NCBI GenBank assembly: GCA_021773655.1
Contig: JAJFJX010000168.1
Span: 1-18,202 of the forward strand
Source of the DNA: Panacagrimonas sp.
GTDB lineage: Bacteria; Pseudomonadota; Gammaproteobacteria; Nevskiales; Nevskiaceae
Length of the DNA stretch: 18,202 bases
Direction: 5' to 3'
Shown here: positions 1 through 6,221 of the stretch, piece after piece
Numbering within the stretch: position 1 is the first letter of the stretch
Layout: the number at the start of each line of letters is the position of its first letter
The notes under the pieces: generated by a model
The model's database searches: none
Seen by the model: the letters and a program-made list of their open reading frames with translations, nothing else
What the model was told of the DNA's origin: nothing
Made by a program: the position numbers and the translations under genes

Positions 1-28
1 GGGAGTTCGAATCTCTCCGGACCCGCCA
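1..28 (+). tRNA. tRNA 3' end (partial, cut by window start)
   Basis: The first 28 bases form the T arm and acceptor end of a tRNA: a 5-bp T stem (1-5 with 13-17, one G-U pair), the loop TTCGAAT (6-12), the 3' acceptor strand CGGACCC (18-24), discriminator G (25) and an encoded CCA (26-28). The 5' half with the anticodon lies outside the window, so the amino acid cannot be read. A G discriminator with this T arm is compatible with serine but also with others. An intrinsic terminator follows 31 bases downstream. Confidence 0.9.
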
Positions 29-59
29 ATTACGGATTATCGATTTACAACAGGCAAGA

Positions 60-90
60 CCGGCGAGCTGAACGCTCGCCGGTTTTTTTT
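60..90 (+). terminator. Intrinsic terminator of the tRNA transcript
   Basis: A perfect 9-bp GC-rich stem (CCGGCGAGC at 60-68 pairing with GCTCGCCGG at 74-82) with a five-base loop is followed directly by eight T residues (83-90). This is a textbook Rho-independent terminator in plus orientation, placed just after the tRNA. The opposite strand lacks a matching U tract, so it probably does not serve nadB. Confidence 0.95.
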
Positions 91-192
91 CGACTGCACC
101 AGTAGCGCCGCGTTCGAGGCCGCCTCGGCGCATCGAAAAATCCGACTCCAAATGCCATCTCCTGGCCCACACGTTTCCTGCCGCCCTGGCTC

Positions 193-1788
193 CTAGGCAC
201 TCCGACCCGGCAGCACCGTGGGCTCGGCGCTGCCCGCGCTGTGGGGGTGGTCCAGTGTGTAGTGCAGCCCGCGGCTTTCCTTGCGCGCCAGCGCGGAGCG
301 CACGATCAGCTCTGCGCAGACCACCAGGTTGCGCAGCTCGATCAGATGATGGCTGACACGGTAGTTGCCGTAGTACTCCTGGATTTCCTGGCGCAGCAGC
401 TCGACCCTGCGCAGTGCACGCTGCAGGCGTTTGGTGGTTCGCACGATCCCGACGTAGTCCCACATGAAGGTGCGCAGTTCCAGCCAGTTGTGGCTCACCA
501 CCACGTCTTCGTCGGAGTCGCGCACACGGCTGGCGTCCCACGGTGCCAGCGGTGGCGGCATCGGCAGGTCGTCCAGGCGCCCGAGGATGTCGTCGGCCGC
601 CGCGGTGGCGAAGACCAGGCATTCGAGCAGTGAATTGCTGGCCAGGCGGTTGGCGCCGTGCAGGCCGGTGCTTGCGACCTCGCCGATGGCGTAGAGGTTG
701 TCGATGTCGGTGCGGGCGCGGAAGTCGGTGACCACCCCGCCGCAGGTGAAGTGGGCCGAGGGCACCACCGGGATCGGCTCGCGGGTGATGTTGAGGCCCA
801 GTTCCAGGCAGTGCGCGTAGATGCCGGGAAAGTGGCCCTTGACGAAGTCGGCCGGCAGGTGGGTGACGTCCAGCAGCACATGGCGCAGACCCAGGCGCTT
901 CATCTCGTGGTCGATGGCGCGGGCCACGATGTCGCGCGGCGCCAGTTCGGCACGCGGGTCGAAGCGCAGCATGAAACGCTCGCCCGGTTCTCCGTTGTCC
1001 GCCGGCAGACGCAGAAAGCCACCTTCGCCGCGCAGCGCCTCTGTCATCAGGAAGCTGCGCGAGTCCTTGTGGTACAGGCAGGTCGGGTGGAACTGCATGA
1101 ACTCCATGTTTGCCGCCCGGCAGCCGGCGCGCCAGGCCATGGCGATGCCGTCGCCGGAGGCGCCGAATGGATTGGACGAGTACAGGTACACCTGGTTGGC
1201 TCCGCCGGTGCACAGGGCCACGACCTTGGCCGCAACCGCCTCCACCTGTTTGGTGGCCCGGTCGTACAGATAGACGCCCTGTACCCGCTGCGAGGCGGCA
1301 TCGACGATCAGGTCCACCGCCACCGCGCGCAGCCGCACCTGAACGTTGGGGTGGCTGGCCGCCAGCGTCGCCAGCGTGGTTTCCACCGCGCGGCCGGTGG
1401 CATCGGCGGCGTGCACCACGCGCCGGTGGCTGTGGCCGCCCTCACGCGTCAGGTGCAGGCGGGATCCGGAGGGGTCGTCGTCATCGTGGGTGAACGCCAC
1501 GCCCTGTTCGACCAGCCAGCGGATTGCCGCCGGGCCGCGCTCGACGGTGAAGCGCACTGCGGCCTCGCTGCACAGGCCGCCACCGGCGCCCAGCGTGTCC
1601 TGCACGTGATCTTCCAGGCTGTCGGCATCGTCGAGCACCGCGGAAATGCCGCCCTGCGCCCATAGCGTGGAGCCCGATTCGAGCTGGGACTTGGACACCA
1701 CGGTGACCCCTCGCCCGGCCTGCGCCAGGCGCAGTGCCAGGGTCAGGCCGGCCGCGCCGCTGCCCAGGATCAGAATATCGGAACTCAT
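193..1788 (-). CDS. nadB: L-aspartate oxidase NadB
   Basis: A 531-residue flavoprotein that oxidises L-aspartate to iminoaspartate, the first step of de novo NAD synthesis (NadA uses the product). The N-terminal FAD-binding GxGxxG is at residues 9-14, with WAQGGIS near 48. Residues matching the E. coli active site are all present: Glu116 in REGGHSH, His234 in QFHPT, Arg285 in APRD, His346 in HFTCGG and Arg381 in GANRLASNS. The length is normal (E. coli about 540). ATG at 1788 is the natural start, because the FAD-binding strand begins at residue 4. No strong ribosome binding site is visible. The gene diverges from rpoE, as in P. aeruginosa. It ends in TAG. Confidence 0.97.
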   Translation of the reverse strand: MSSDILILGSGAAGLTLALRLAQAGRGVTVVSKSQLESGSTLWAQGGISAVLDDADSLEDHVQDTLGAGGGLCSEAAVRFTVERGPAAIRWLVEQGVAFTHDDDDPSGSRLHLTREGGHSHRRVVHAADATGRAVETTLATLAASHPNVQVRLRAVAVDLIVDAASQRVQGVYLYDRATKQVEAVAAKVVALCTGGANQVYLYSSNPFGASGDGIAMAWRAGCRAANMEFMQFHPTCLYHKDSRSFLMTEALRGEGGFLRLPADNGEPGERFMLRFDPRAELAPRDIVARAIDHEMKRLGLRHVLLDVTHLPADFVKGHFPGIYAHCLELGLNITREPIPVVPSAHFTCGGVVTDFRARTDIDNLYAIGEVASTGLHGANRLASNSLLECLVFATAAADDILGRLDDLPMPPPLAPWDASRVRDSDEDVVVSHNWLELRTFMWDYVGIVRTTKRLQRALRRVELLRQEIQEYYGNYRVSHHLIELRNLVVCAELIVRSALARKESRGLHYTLDHPHSAGSAEPTVLPGRSA

Positions 1789-1820
1789 GTCGACCGGCCC
1801 GGATTGCTAGACTGCGCCGA

Positions 1821-1826
1821 ATTATG
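1821..1826 (-). promoter_or_regulatory. Candidate -10 element for nadB
   Basis: On the minus strand CATAAT (5 of 6 to TATAAT) lies about 32 bases upstream of the nadB ATG, in the 94-base nadB-rpoE divergent gap. No good -35 hexamer is seen at 16-18 bases. The same gap must also hold any rpoE promoter, but I found no GGAACTT-type sigma-E site in it. Weak evidence. Confidence 0.35.
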
Positions 1827-1882
1827 AACGCGGAGCCAGGGAGAGGCGCATAAGTCTTGGGCTCCGTACAGAAGTGTTATCC

Positions 1883-2461
1883 ATGAGCGAAGAACCCATC
1901 GATGAGCAGCTCGTCGAACGCGCGCAGCAGGGAGACAAGCGCGCCTTCGAGCTGCTGGTCCGAAAATACCAGCACAAGATCGTGCAACTGGTCGGCCGCC
2001 TGGTGGGCGACGCCGACGCGCCCGACGTCGCCCAGGAAGCCTTCATCAAGGCCTGGCGCGCGCTCAACGGCTTTCGCGGGCAGAGCGCGTTCTACACCTG
2101 GCTCTATCGTATCGGCATCAACACTGCCAAGAATCACCTGGTGGCGCGCCGGCGCCGGCCGAGCAATCAGGACATCGACGTCGACGAGGCCGAGCAGTAC
2201 GGGCACACCCAGCAGATGTCGGACATGGACACCCCGGAGGCGGTGCTGCTGACCGAGGAGATCCGTCACAAGGTCGAAGAAGCCATCGCCCGCTTGCCGC
2301 CGGATCTGCGTCAGGCGATCACCCTGCGTGAACTCGAAGGCCTGTCCTACGAGGAGATCGCCGAGGCGATGAGCTGTCCCATCGGTACTGTCCGGTCCCG
2401 TATCTTCCGTGCCCGCGAGGCGGTCGACCTGGTCCTGCGGCCCTTGCTGGAATCACGATGA
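1883..2461 (+). CDS. rpoE: RNA polymerase sigma factor RpoE/AlgU (sigma-E, ECF family)
   Basis: A 192-residue extracytoplasmic-function sigma factor that directs RNA polymerase to envelope-stress genes and is held inactive by RseA. Region 2 is very close to E. coli RpoE (VRKYQHKI, DVAQEAFIKAWRAL, FRGQSAFYTWLYRI), and region 4 carries LRQAITLRELEGLSYEEIA and CPIGTVRSRIFRAREAVD. The start is taken at ATG 1883, giving MSEEPIDEQLVERAQQGD, which aligns with the E. coli N-terminus (MSEQLTDQVLVERVQKGD). A GTG three codons upstream (1874) is the longer alternative. The ribosome binding site is weak. rseA follows after 98 bases, a wide gap for this operon. Confidence 0.97.
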   Translation: MSEEPIDEQLVERAQQGDKRAFELLVRKYQHKIVQLVGRLVGDADAPDVAQEAFIKAWRALNGFRGQSAFYTWLYRIGINTAKNHLVARRRRPSNQDIDVDEAEQYGHTQQMSDMDTPEAVLLTEEIRHKVEEAIARLPPDLRQAITLRELEGLSYEEIAEAMSCPIGTVRSRIFRAREAVDLVLRPLLESR

Positions 2462-2484
2462 GCGGCACCACTCGTCAACCGCCC

Positions 2485-2512
2485 GGAACTTTCCCGTTAA
2501 GCTGTGGTTTAG
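2485..2512 (+). promoter_or_regulatory. Candidate sigma-E promoter in the rpoE-rseA gap
   Basis: GGAACTT at 2485-2491 is a perfect match to the sigma-E/AlgU -35 element. After a further 15 bases comes GTTTAG (2507-2512), a partial match to the -10 consensus (GTCtaA / TCTGA); the key C is a T. The spacing fits known sigma-E promoters. It lies 48-75 bases before the rseA start, so it could give rseA and downstream genes a stress-induced promoter separate from rpoE. The imperfect -10 keeps this tentative. Confidence 0.45.
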
Positions 2513-2559
2513 CCCTTGTCTGTGCGGTTGTTCGATGCTCCCACTGAAGGATGTCCCTT

Positions 2560-3204
2560 ATGGCTCTGGATTCCCTGTCTGCACTTCTTGATGGCGAATG
2601 CTCCAAGGATGAACTCGACCGCGTCCTGGCCGAGCTGGAGCAATCACCGGAACTCGCCAGACAGTGGAGCCGACTGTGCCTGTCCCGCGATGTGCGCGAG
2701 GGGGTTCGGCTGCGTTCCGCCGGGGCCTGCATCTGTGACGATGTGATGAGCCGCCTGGACACTGCCCCGGCCCCGGCCGACGCCACCGTGATCGACCTCG
2801 CCGCGCGGCAGGCCACACTGCAGGTCACGCGGCAGGCGGGCCGGCCTTCCGCACTGCAGACCCTGCGCAACCCGGTATGGAAGCCTCTGGTCGGGTTTGC
2901 CGCCGCCGCCTCGATGGGCGCGGCGGCGGTGTTCCTGCTGCAGCCGCAGGCAAACCCCATCGACCCGGATCGGCAGATGGGGATCCCCGCGGCCGGCACT
3001 CTGGCGCACTGGCAGTCTGCGCCGGCCTCCGCCGTGCAGGCCGTGGTGCTGTCCGAAGACCAGGCCCACGCCGACGAGCTGCGCCAGTACCTGATGGATC
3101 ACAGCAGCGCCGTCGCCGGGGAAGGGCTGGGCGGCACCCTGCGCTACGCGCGATTCGCGGCGCACACGGCCGATTCCCGGCCGGAGCCGGACGCACAGCG
3201 GTGA
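2560..3204 (+). CDS. rseA: Anti-sigma-E factor RseA/MucA
   Basis: A 214-residue inner-membrane protein that sequesters RpoE through its cytoplasmic N-terminal domain and releases it after regulated proteolysis of the periplasmic part. The N-terminus (LSALLDGECSKDELDRVL, then WSRLCLSRDVREGV) matches the RseA N-terminal domain. One membrane segment is predicted at about residues 109-128 (VGFAAAASMGAAAVFLL). The periplasmic tail ends with an HSS...G...LRYARFA stretch like that of MucA/RseA proteins. ATG 2560 is preferred because GAAGGA (2546-2551) sits 8 bases upstream; ATG 2551, three codons earlier, would overlap that site. The stop overlaps the rseB GTG by four bases. Confidence 0.93.
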   Translation: MALDSLSALLDGECSKDELDRVLAELEQSPELARQWSRLCLSRDVREGVRLRSAGACICDDVMSRLDTAPAPADATVIDLAARQATLQVTRQAGRPSALQTLRNPVWKPLVGFAAAASMGAAAVFLLQPQANPIDPDRQMGIPAAGTLAHWQSAPASAVQAVVLSEDQAHADELRQYLMDHSSAVAGEGLGGTLRYARFAAHTADSRPEPDAQR

Positions 3205-4331
3205 AACCGACCCTGAATCCGACTCCGTTCGGTCGCTGGGCTCTGGCCGCGCTTGCTGCCTCGGTCATGGCCGGGGCCGGCGTGCCGGCCCTGGCCTCGT
3301 CGGACGAAACCGGCGCCTGGCTGGTCCGCATGAGTCAGGCCACGCGCATGGCCAATTACGAAGGGGTGGTGGTCTACCGCGGCGAAGACGTGCTGGAGAC
3401 ATTCCGCGTCACTCACCGTTTTGTCGATGGCTCCGAGCGCGAGCGCGTGCAGTCGATGACCGGCGAGGTGCGCGAAGTCCTCAAGCAGAACGACAAGCTC
3501 ACCTGCCTGCTGCCCAAGGACCGCCGCATGACCGCGACGCGGCCATCGACCCCCAAGGGCCTGTTCCAGGCGCTGAGCCCGGAACGGCTGCGCCAGATCG
3601 CCACCGTCTACGACCTGCGCCAGATGGGTGAGGGCCGGGTGGCCGGGCGCCACTGTCGCGGTTTTGCCATCGCGCCGCGTGACGAGTTCCGCTACGGATA
3701 CGAGTTGTGGGCCGACAGCGACACCGGCCTGCCGCTCAAGCTGAGTCTGGTGGCGCCGGATGGGCGCCTGCTGGAGCAGATGTTCTTCACCGAAGTTCGC
3801 TATCCGGACAGCATCCCGGACGCCGCCTTCGAATCCGCGGTGCCGGACGATCAGGTTCGGGAGTCGACGGTTGCCGCGGTCGACGCCATTGCCGCGGCGC
3901 ACGAGCGCGAGCCGATGCAGGACGAACACCTGACCGTGGCGACCGAGTCGGTGCGGGAAGATGCCGAGCGCGGTTTCGGTGAGCTGCCGCCGGGCTTTCG
4001 CCTGGTGCGGCGCGAGGTCCATGCTTCCGCGGCCGGCCTGCGTGAACATCTGGTGCTGTCGGACGGACTCAGCGCAATTTCGGTCTATCGCATCAAGCGC
4101 CGCGAGGGTGCGGATGCGGCGCCGTCCCAGCGGCTCGACCAGATGGGGCCGCTCAACGCCTACAGCCGAACACTGGGCGCCACCCGGATCATGGTCCTGG
4201 GCGAGGCGCCGCGGCGCACCATCCGCATGATCGGCGACAGCTTCGAGCCACAGGAGCTGGAGTCCGCCGGCCCGGCACCGTTGCTGCAGAAGGCCGCCGG
4301 TACGCCGCTGGCCGACGTCGCGGCGCGCTGA
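3201..4331 (+). CDS. rseB: Sigma-E regulatory protein RseB/MucB
   Basis: A periplasmic protein that binds the RseA periplasmic tail and senses lipids or envelope damage. The start is GTG 3201, which overlaps the rseA stop as GTGA and gives a clean signal peptide (hydrophobic WALAALAASVMAGAGV, cleavage after PALA near residue 32). The frame stays open upstream to 2877 but there overlaps rseA, and its translation is not protein-like. The lipoprotein-like N domain (NYEGVVVYRG, GRVAGRHCRGFAIAPRD, YGYELWAD, LPLKLSL) and C-terminal domain (LPPGFRLVRRE, HLVLSDGLSAISVY) are both clear. At 376 residues it is longer than E. coli RseB (318); much of the extra length is an acidic linker at about residues 215-260. 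Confidence 0.93.
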   Translation: MKPTLNPTPFGRWALAALAASVMAGAGVPALASSDETGAWLVRMSQATRMANYEGVVVYRGEDVLETFRVTHRFVDGSERERVQSMTGEVREVLKQNDKLTCLLPKDRRMTATRPSTPKGLFQALSPERLRQIATVYDLRQMGEGRVAGRHCRGFAIAPRDEFRYGYELWADSDTGLPLKLSLVAPDGRLLEQMFFTEVRYPDSIPDAAFESAVPDDQVRESTVAAVDAIAAAHEREPMQDEHLTVATESVREDAERGFGELPPGFRLVRREVHASAAGLREHLVLSDGLSAISVYRIKRREGADAAPSQRLDQMGPLNAYSRTLGATRIMVLGEAPRRTIRMIGDSFEPQELESAGPAPLLQKAAGTPLADVAAR

Positions 4332-4360
4332 AGCCGGCCGCTCGCTGGCCGGGCGGAGGC

Positions 4361-4366
4361 TACAAT
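4361..4366 (+). promoter_or_regulatory. Candidate -10 element before mucD
   Basis: TACAAT (5 of 6 to TATAAT) lies 8 bases before the mucD ATG in the 42-base rseB-mucD gap, with GGAGG just upstream at 4355-4359. If used as a -10, transcription would begin at or very near the start codon. There is no convincing -35. It may be chance. Confidence 0.25.
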
Positions 4367-4373
4367 CCGGCGA

Positions 4374-5855
4374 ATGCGCCAGCGTCCGAGCCGTCCCATG
4401 CCTTGTTCTCATGTCCTGCTCCGCGCTGCCGGTCGCCGCGCGGCCGTGTGCGCCGTGATGCTCGGTCTGGGTCTGCTCGGTGCCTGTTCACGCCCCGGGT
4501 TTCCCGATCTGGCCGATCTGGTCGAGCAGAACAGTCCCTCCGTGGTCAACATCAGCTCGATGCAGCTCCCCGGCGCCGACGCCACGCTGCCCGCAAGGGA
4601 TGACCGGCCGGGCTGGCTGGAACGGTTCGAGGAGGCGCATCCGGATCAACCGCTGCCGTCCGAATCCCGCGAGGAGCCGCTCGGCTCAGGGTTCGTGCTG
4701 TGGGAAGACGGCTACATCCTGACCAACTACCACGTGATCCAGGACGCCGATCAGCTCATCGTGCGGCTGCTCGACCGCCGCCAGTTTCCGGCGCGCATCG
4801 TCGGCGTGGATCCGCCGACCGACCTGGCGCTGTTGCAGGTCGACGCACGACAGCTACAGGCGGTGCGCATCGGCGACGCTGCGCGCCTGCGTCCGGGGCA
4901 ATGGGTGTTTGCCATCGGGTCGCCATTCAGCTTTGATTTTTCGGTCACTGCCGGGGTGATCTCGGCCAAGGGGCGCAACCTCAGGTCCGAACAGTACGTG
5001 CCGTTTCTGCAGACCGACGTGGCGATCAATCCCGGCAACTCCGGCAGCCCGCTGTTCAATCTGGCCGGCGAGGTCATCGGCATCAACTCGCAGATCTACT
5101 CGCAGTCCGGCAGTTTCCAGGGCGTCAGCTTCGCCATTCCGATCGATGTCGCTGCCAAGGTGGCGCGCCAGTTGCGGGATACCGGCGCCGTCGCCCGCGG
5201 CTGGCTGGGCGTGGTGGTCGAGGATGTCGACCACTCGATGGCCCAGTCCTACGGCATGGACAAGCCCGAAGGCGCGCGGGTGGTCGAAGTGGTGCCGGGC
5301 AGCCCGGCCGACGAGGCCGGGATTCGTGCCGGCGACGTGATCCTGACATTCGACGGCCAGCCGCTGGCGACGTCCACCGGCCTGCCGCCGCTGGTCGGGG
5401 GCGTCGATCCGGGGCAGTTGGCCGGCCTGCAGCTGATCCGTGATGGCAAGCGCCTGGATTTCCGGGTCGAGATCGACAATCTCGACCAGGCCCCGCGGCC
5501 GGGTGAAGGTCGGTCGCCGCGGCCGTCGCCGCCGCCCTCGCGCCCCGAGCCGATGGGGGCGCTGGGCCTGGGGGTGAGCCCGCTGAGCGACAAGCAGCGC
5601 CGCGACATGCGCATTCTGTCGGGCGGGGTCCTGGTCCAGACCGTCCACAGCGGGCCGGCGGCAGTGGCCGGCATCCACCCGGGTGACGTGATCCTGAGCG
5701 TGGCCGGGCAGGAGATCGATTCCCCCCGGCGGCTGGCGGAGGTGGCGAGCCGGCTGACGCCGGACAGTTCGGTTCCGGTGCTGGTCAGTCGCGACGGCGC
5801 GCCATCGTTCGTGACGCTCAAGGTGCCGCCGGCCACGGACCGGGCGTCGCCATGA
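4374..5855 (+). CDS. mucD: MucD/DegP-type serine endoprotease with two PDZ domains, predicted lipoprotein
   Basis: A 493-residue HtrA-family protease/chaperone that degrades misfolded envelope proteins and dampens the sigma-E response. The trypsin-like domain has the triad His120 (ILTNYHVI), Asp150 (PPTDLALL) and Ser223 (NPGNSGSPLFN); the usual GNSGGP reads GNSGSP. PDZ1 is at about 275-368 (RGWLGVVVEDV, GDVILTFDGQ) and PDZ2 at about 395-485 (LGLGVSPLS, GDVILSVAGQEI), separated by a Pro/Arg-rich linker. The N-terminus ends in LLGAC (Cys38), a lipobox, with Ser at +2, suggesting an outer-membrane lipoprotein; P. aeruginosa MucD has a plain signal peptide. ATG 4374 is used (GGAGG 14 bases upstream); ATG 4398 is a credible shorter start. 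The stop overlaps the next gene as ATGA. Confidence 0.95.
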   Translation: MRQRPSRPMPCSHVLLRAAGRRAAVCAVMLGLGLLGACSRPGFPDLADLVEQNSPSVVNISSMQLPGADATLPARDDRPGWLERFEEAHPDQPLPSESREEPLGSGFVLWEDGYILTNYHVIQDADQLIVRLLDRRQFPARIVGVDPPTDLALLQVDARQLQAVRIGDAARLRPGQWVFAIGSPFSFDFSVTAGVISAKGRNLRSEQYVPFLQTDVAINPGNSGSPLFNLAGEVIGINSQIYSQSGSFQGVSFAIPIDVAAKVARQLRDTGAVARGWLGVVVEDVDHSMAQSYGMDKPEGARVVEVVPGSPADEAGIRAGDVILTFDGQPLATSTGLPPLVGGVDPGQLAGLQLIRDGKRLDFRVEIDNLDQAPRPGEGRSPRPSPPPSRPEPMGALGLGVSPLSDKQRRDMRILSGGVLVQTVHSGPAAVAGIHPGDVILSVAGQEIDSPRRLAEVASRLTPDSSVPVLVSRDGAPSFVTLKVPPATDRASP

Positions 5856-6127
5856 ACGCGCCCAAGATCCCGCGCCTGCGTCTGCTGGGGCGGCAGGATT
5901 GCGGCCTCTGCGAGCAGATGACGCTGGCCCTGCTGCCGGCGCTGGAGGCGGGCCTGCTGCAGTTGCAGTCGCAGGACGTGGACCTCGACGCACAGTTGCA
6001 ACGGCGCTACGGCCTGCGCGTCCCGGTGCTGATCGACGACTGGGACGAGGTGGTCTGCGAAGGCCGCCTCGACGCCGCCGCGTTGCAGCAATGGCTGCAC
6101 GAACAGGCCTGTCGCGACGCGCGCTGA
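5852..6127 (+). CDS. Glutaredoxin-like protein (DUF836 type)
   Basis: A 91-residue small thioredoxin-fold protein. It opens with a beta strand (LRLLGRQD) followed by a CGLC redox motif at residues 17-20, and has the typical cis-proline context VPVL (Pro58). Length and layout fit the glutaredoxin-like DUF836 family, whose substrate is unknown to me. There is no signal peptide, so it is probably cytoplasmic. ATG 5852 overlaps the mucD stop by four bases, so it is translationally coupled to the stress operon. A role in disulfide handling with MucD is only a guess. Confidence 0.85.
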   Translation: MNAPKIPRLRLLGRQDCGLCEQMTLALLPALEAGLLQLQSQDVDLDAQLQRRYGLRVPVLIDDWDEVVCEGRLDAAALQQWLHEQACRDAR

Positions 6128-6177
6128 AGTCGGAGCGCGTCCGAGCCCGGGCGCCGTCGCGGAGACTCGCGAACGGC

Positions 6178-6183
6178 TATACT
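6178..6183 (+). promoter_or_regulatory. Candidate -10 element for the lepA operon
   Basis: GGCTATACT contains TATACT (5 of 6 to TATAAT), 38 bases upstream of the lepA start and inside the only sizeable gap (94 bases) between the mucD group and lepA. No clear TTGACA-like -35 is present 16-18 bases upstream. The same GCTATACT string occurs again before gspA (12129-12136), which lends some weight. Confidence 0.45.
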
Positions 6184-6221
6184 TCACGACCTTTTTGCCT
6201 GCAATTCCGCAACTTGCCGCA

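Noticed and set aside
658..1665. A 335-codon plus-strand frame
   Set aside because: Antisense to nadB, which is fully supported by active-site residues; the composition is typical of a shadow frame.
2877..3200. Longer rseB beginning at ATG 2877
   Set aside because: The extra 108 codons overlap rseA in another frame and read as Gly/Arg/Pro-rich non-protein. GTG 3201 gives a good signal peptide and a GTGA overlap.
4854..5993. A 379-codon minus-strand frame
   Set aside because: Antisense to mucD and the glutaredoxin-like gene; low-complexity Arg/Pro/Asp sequence without a family signature.
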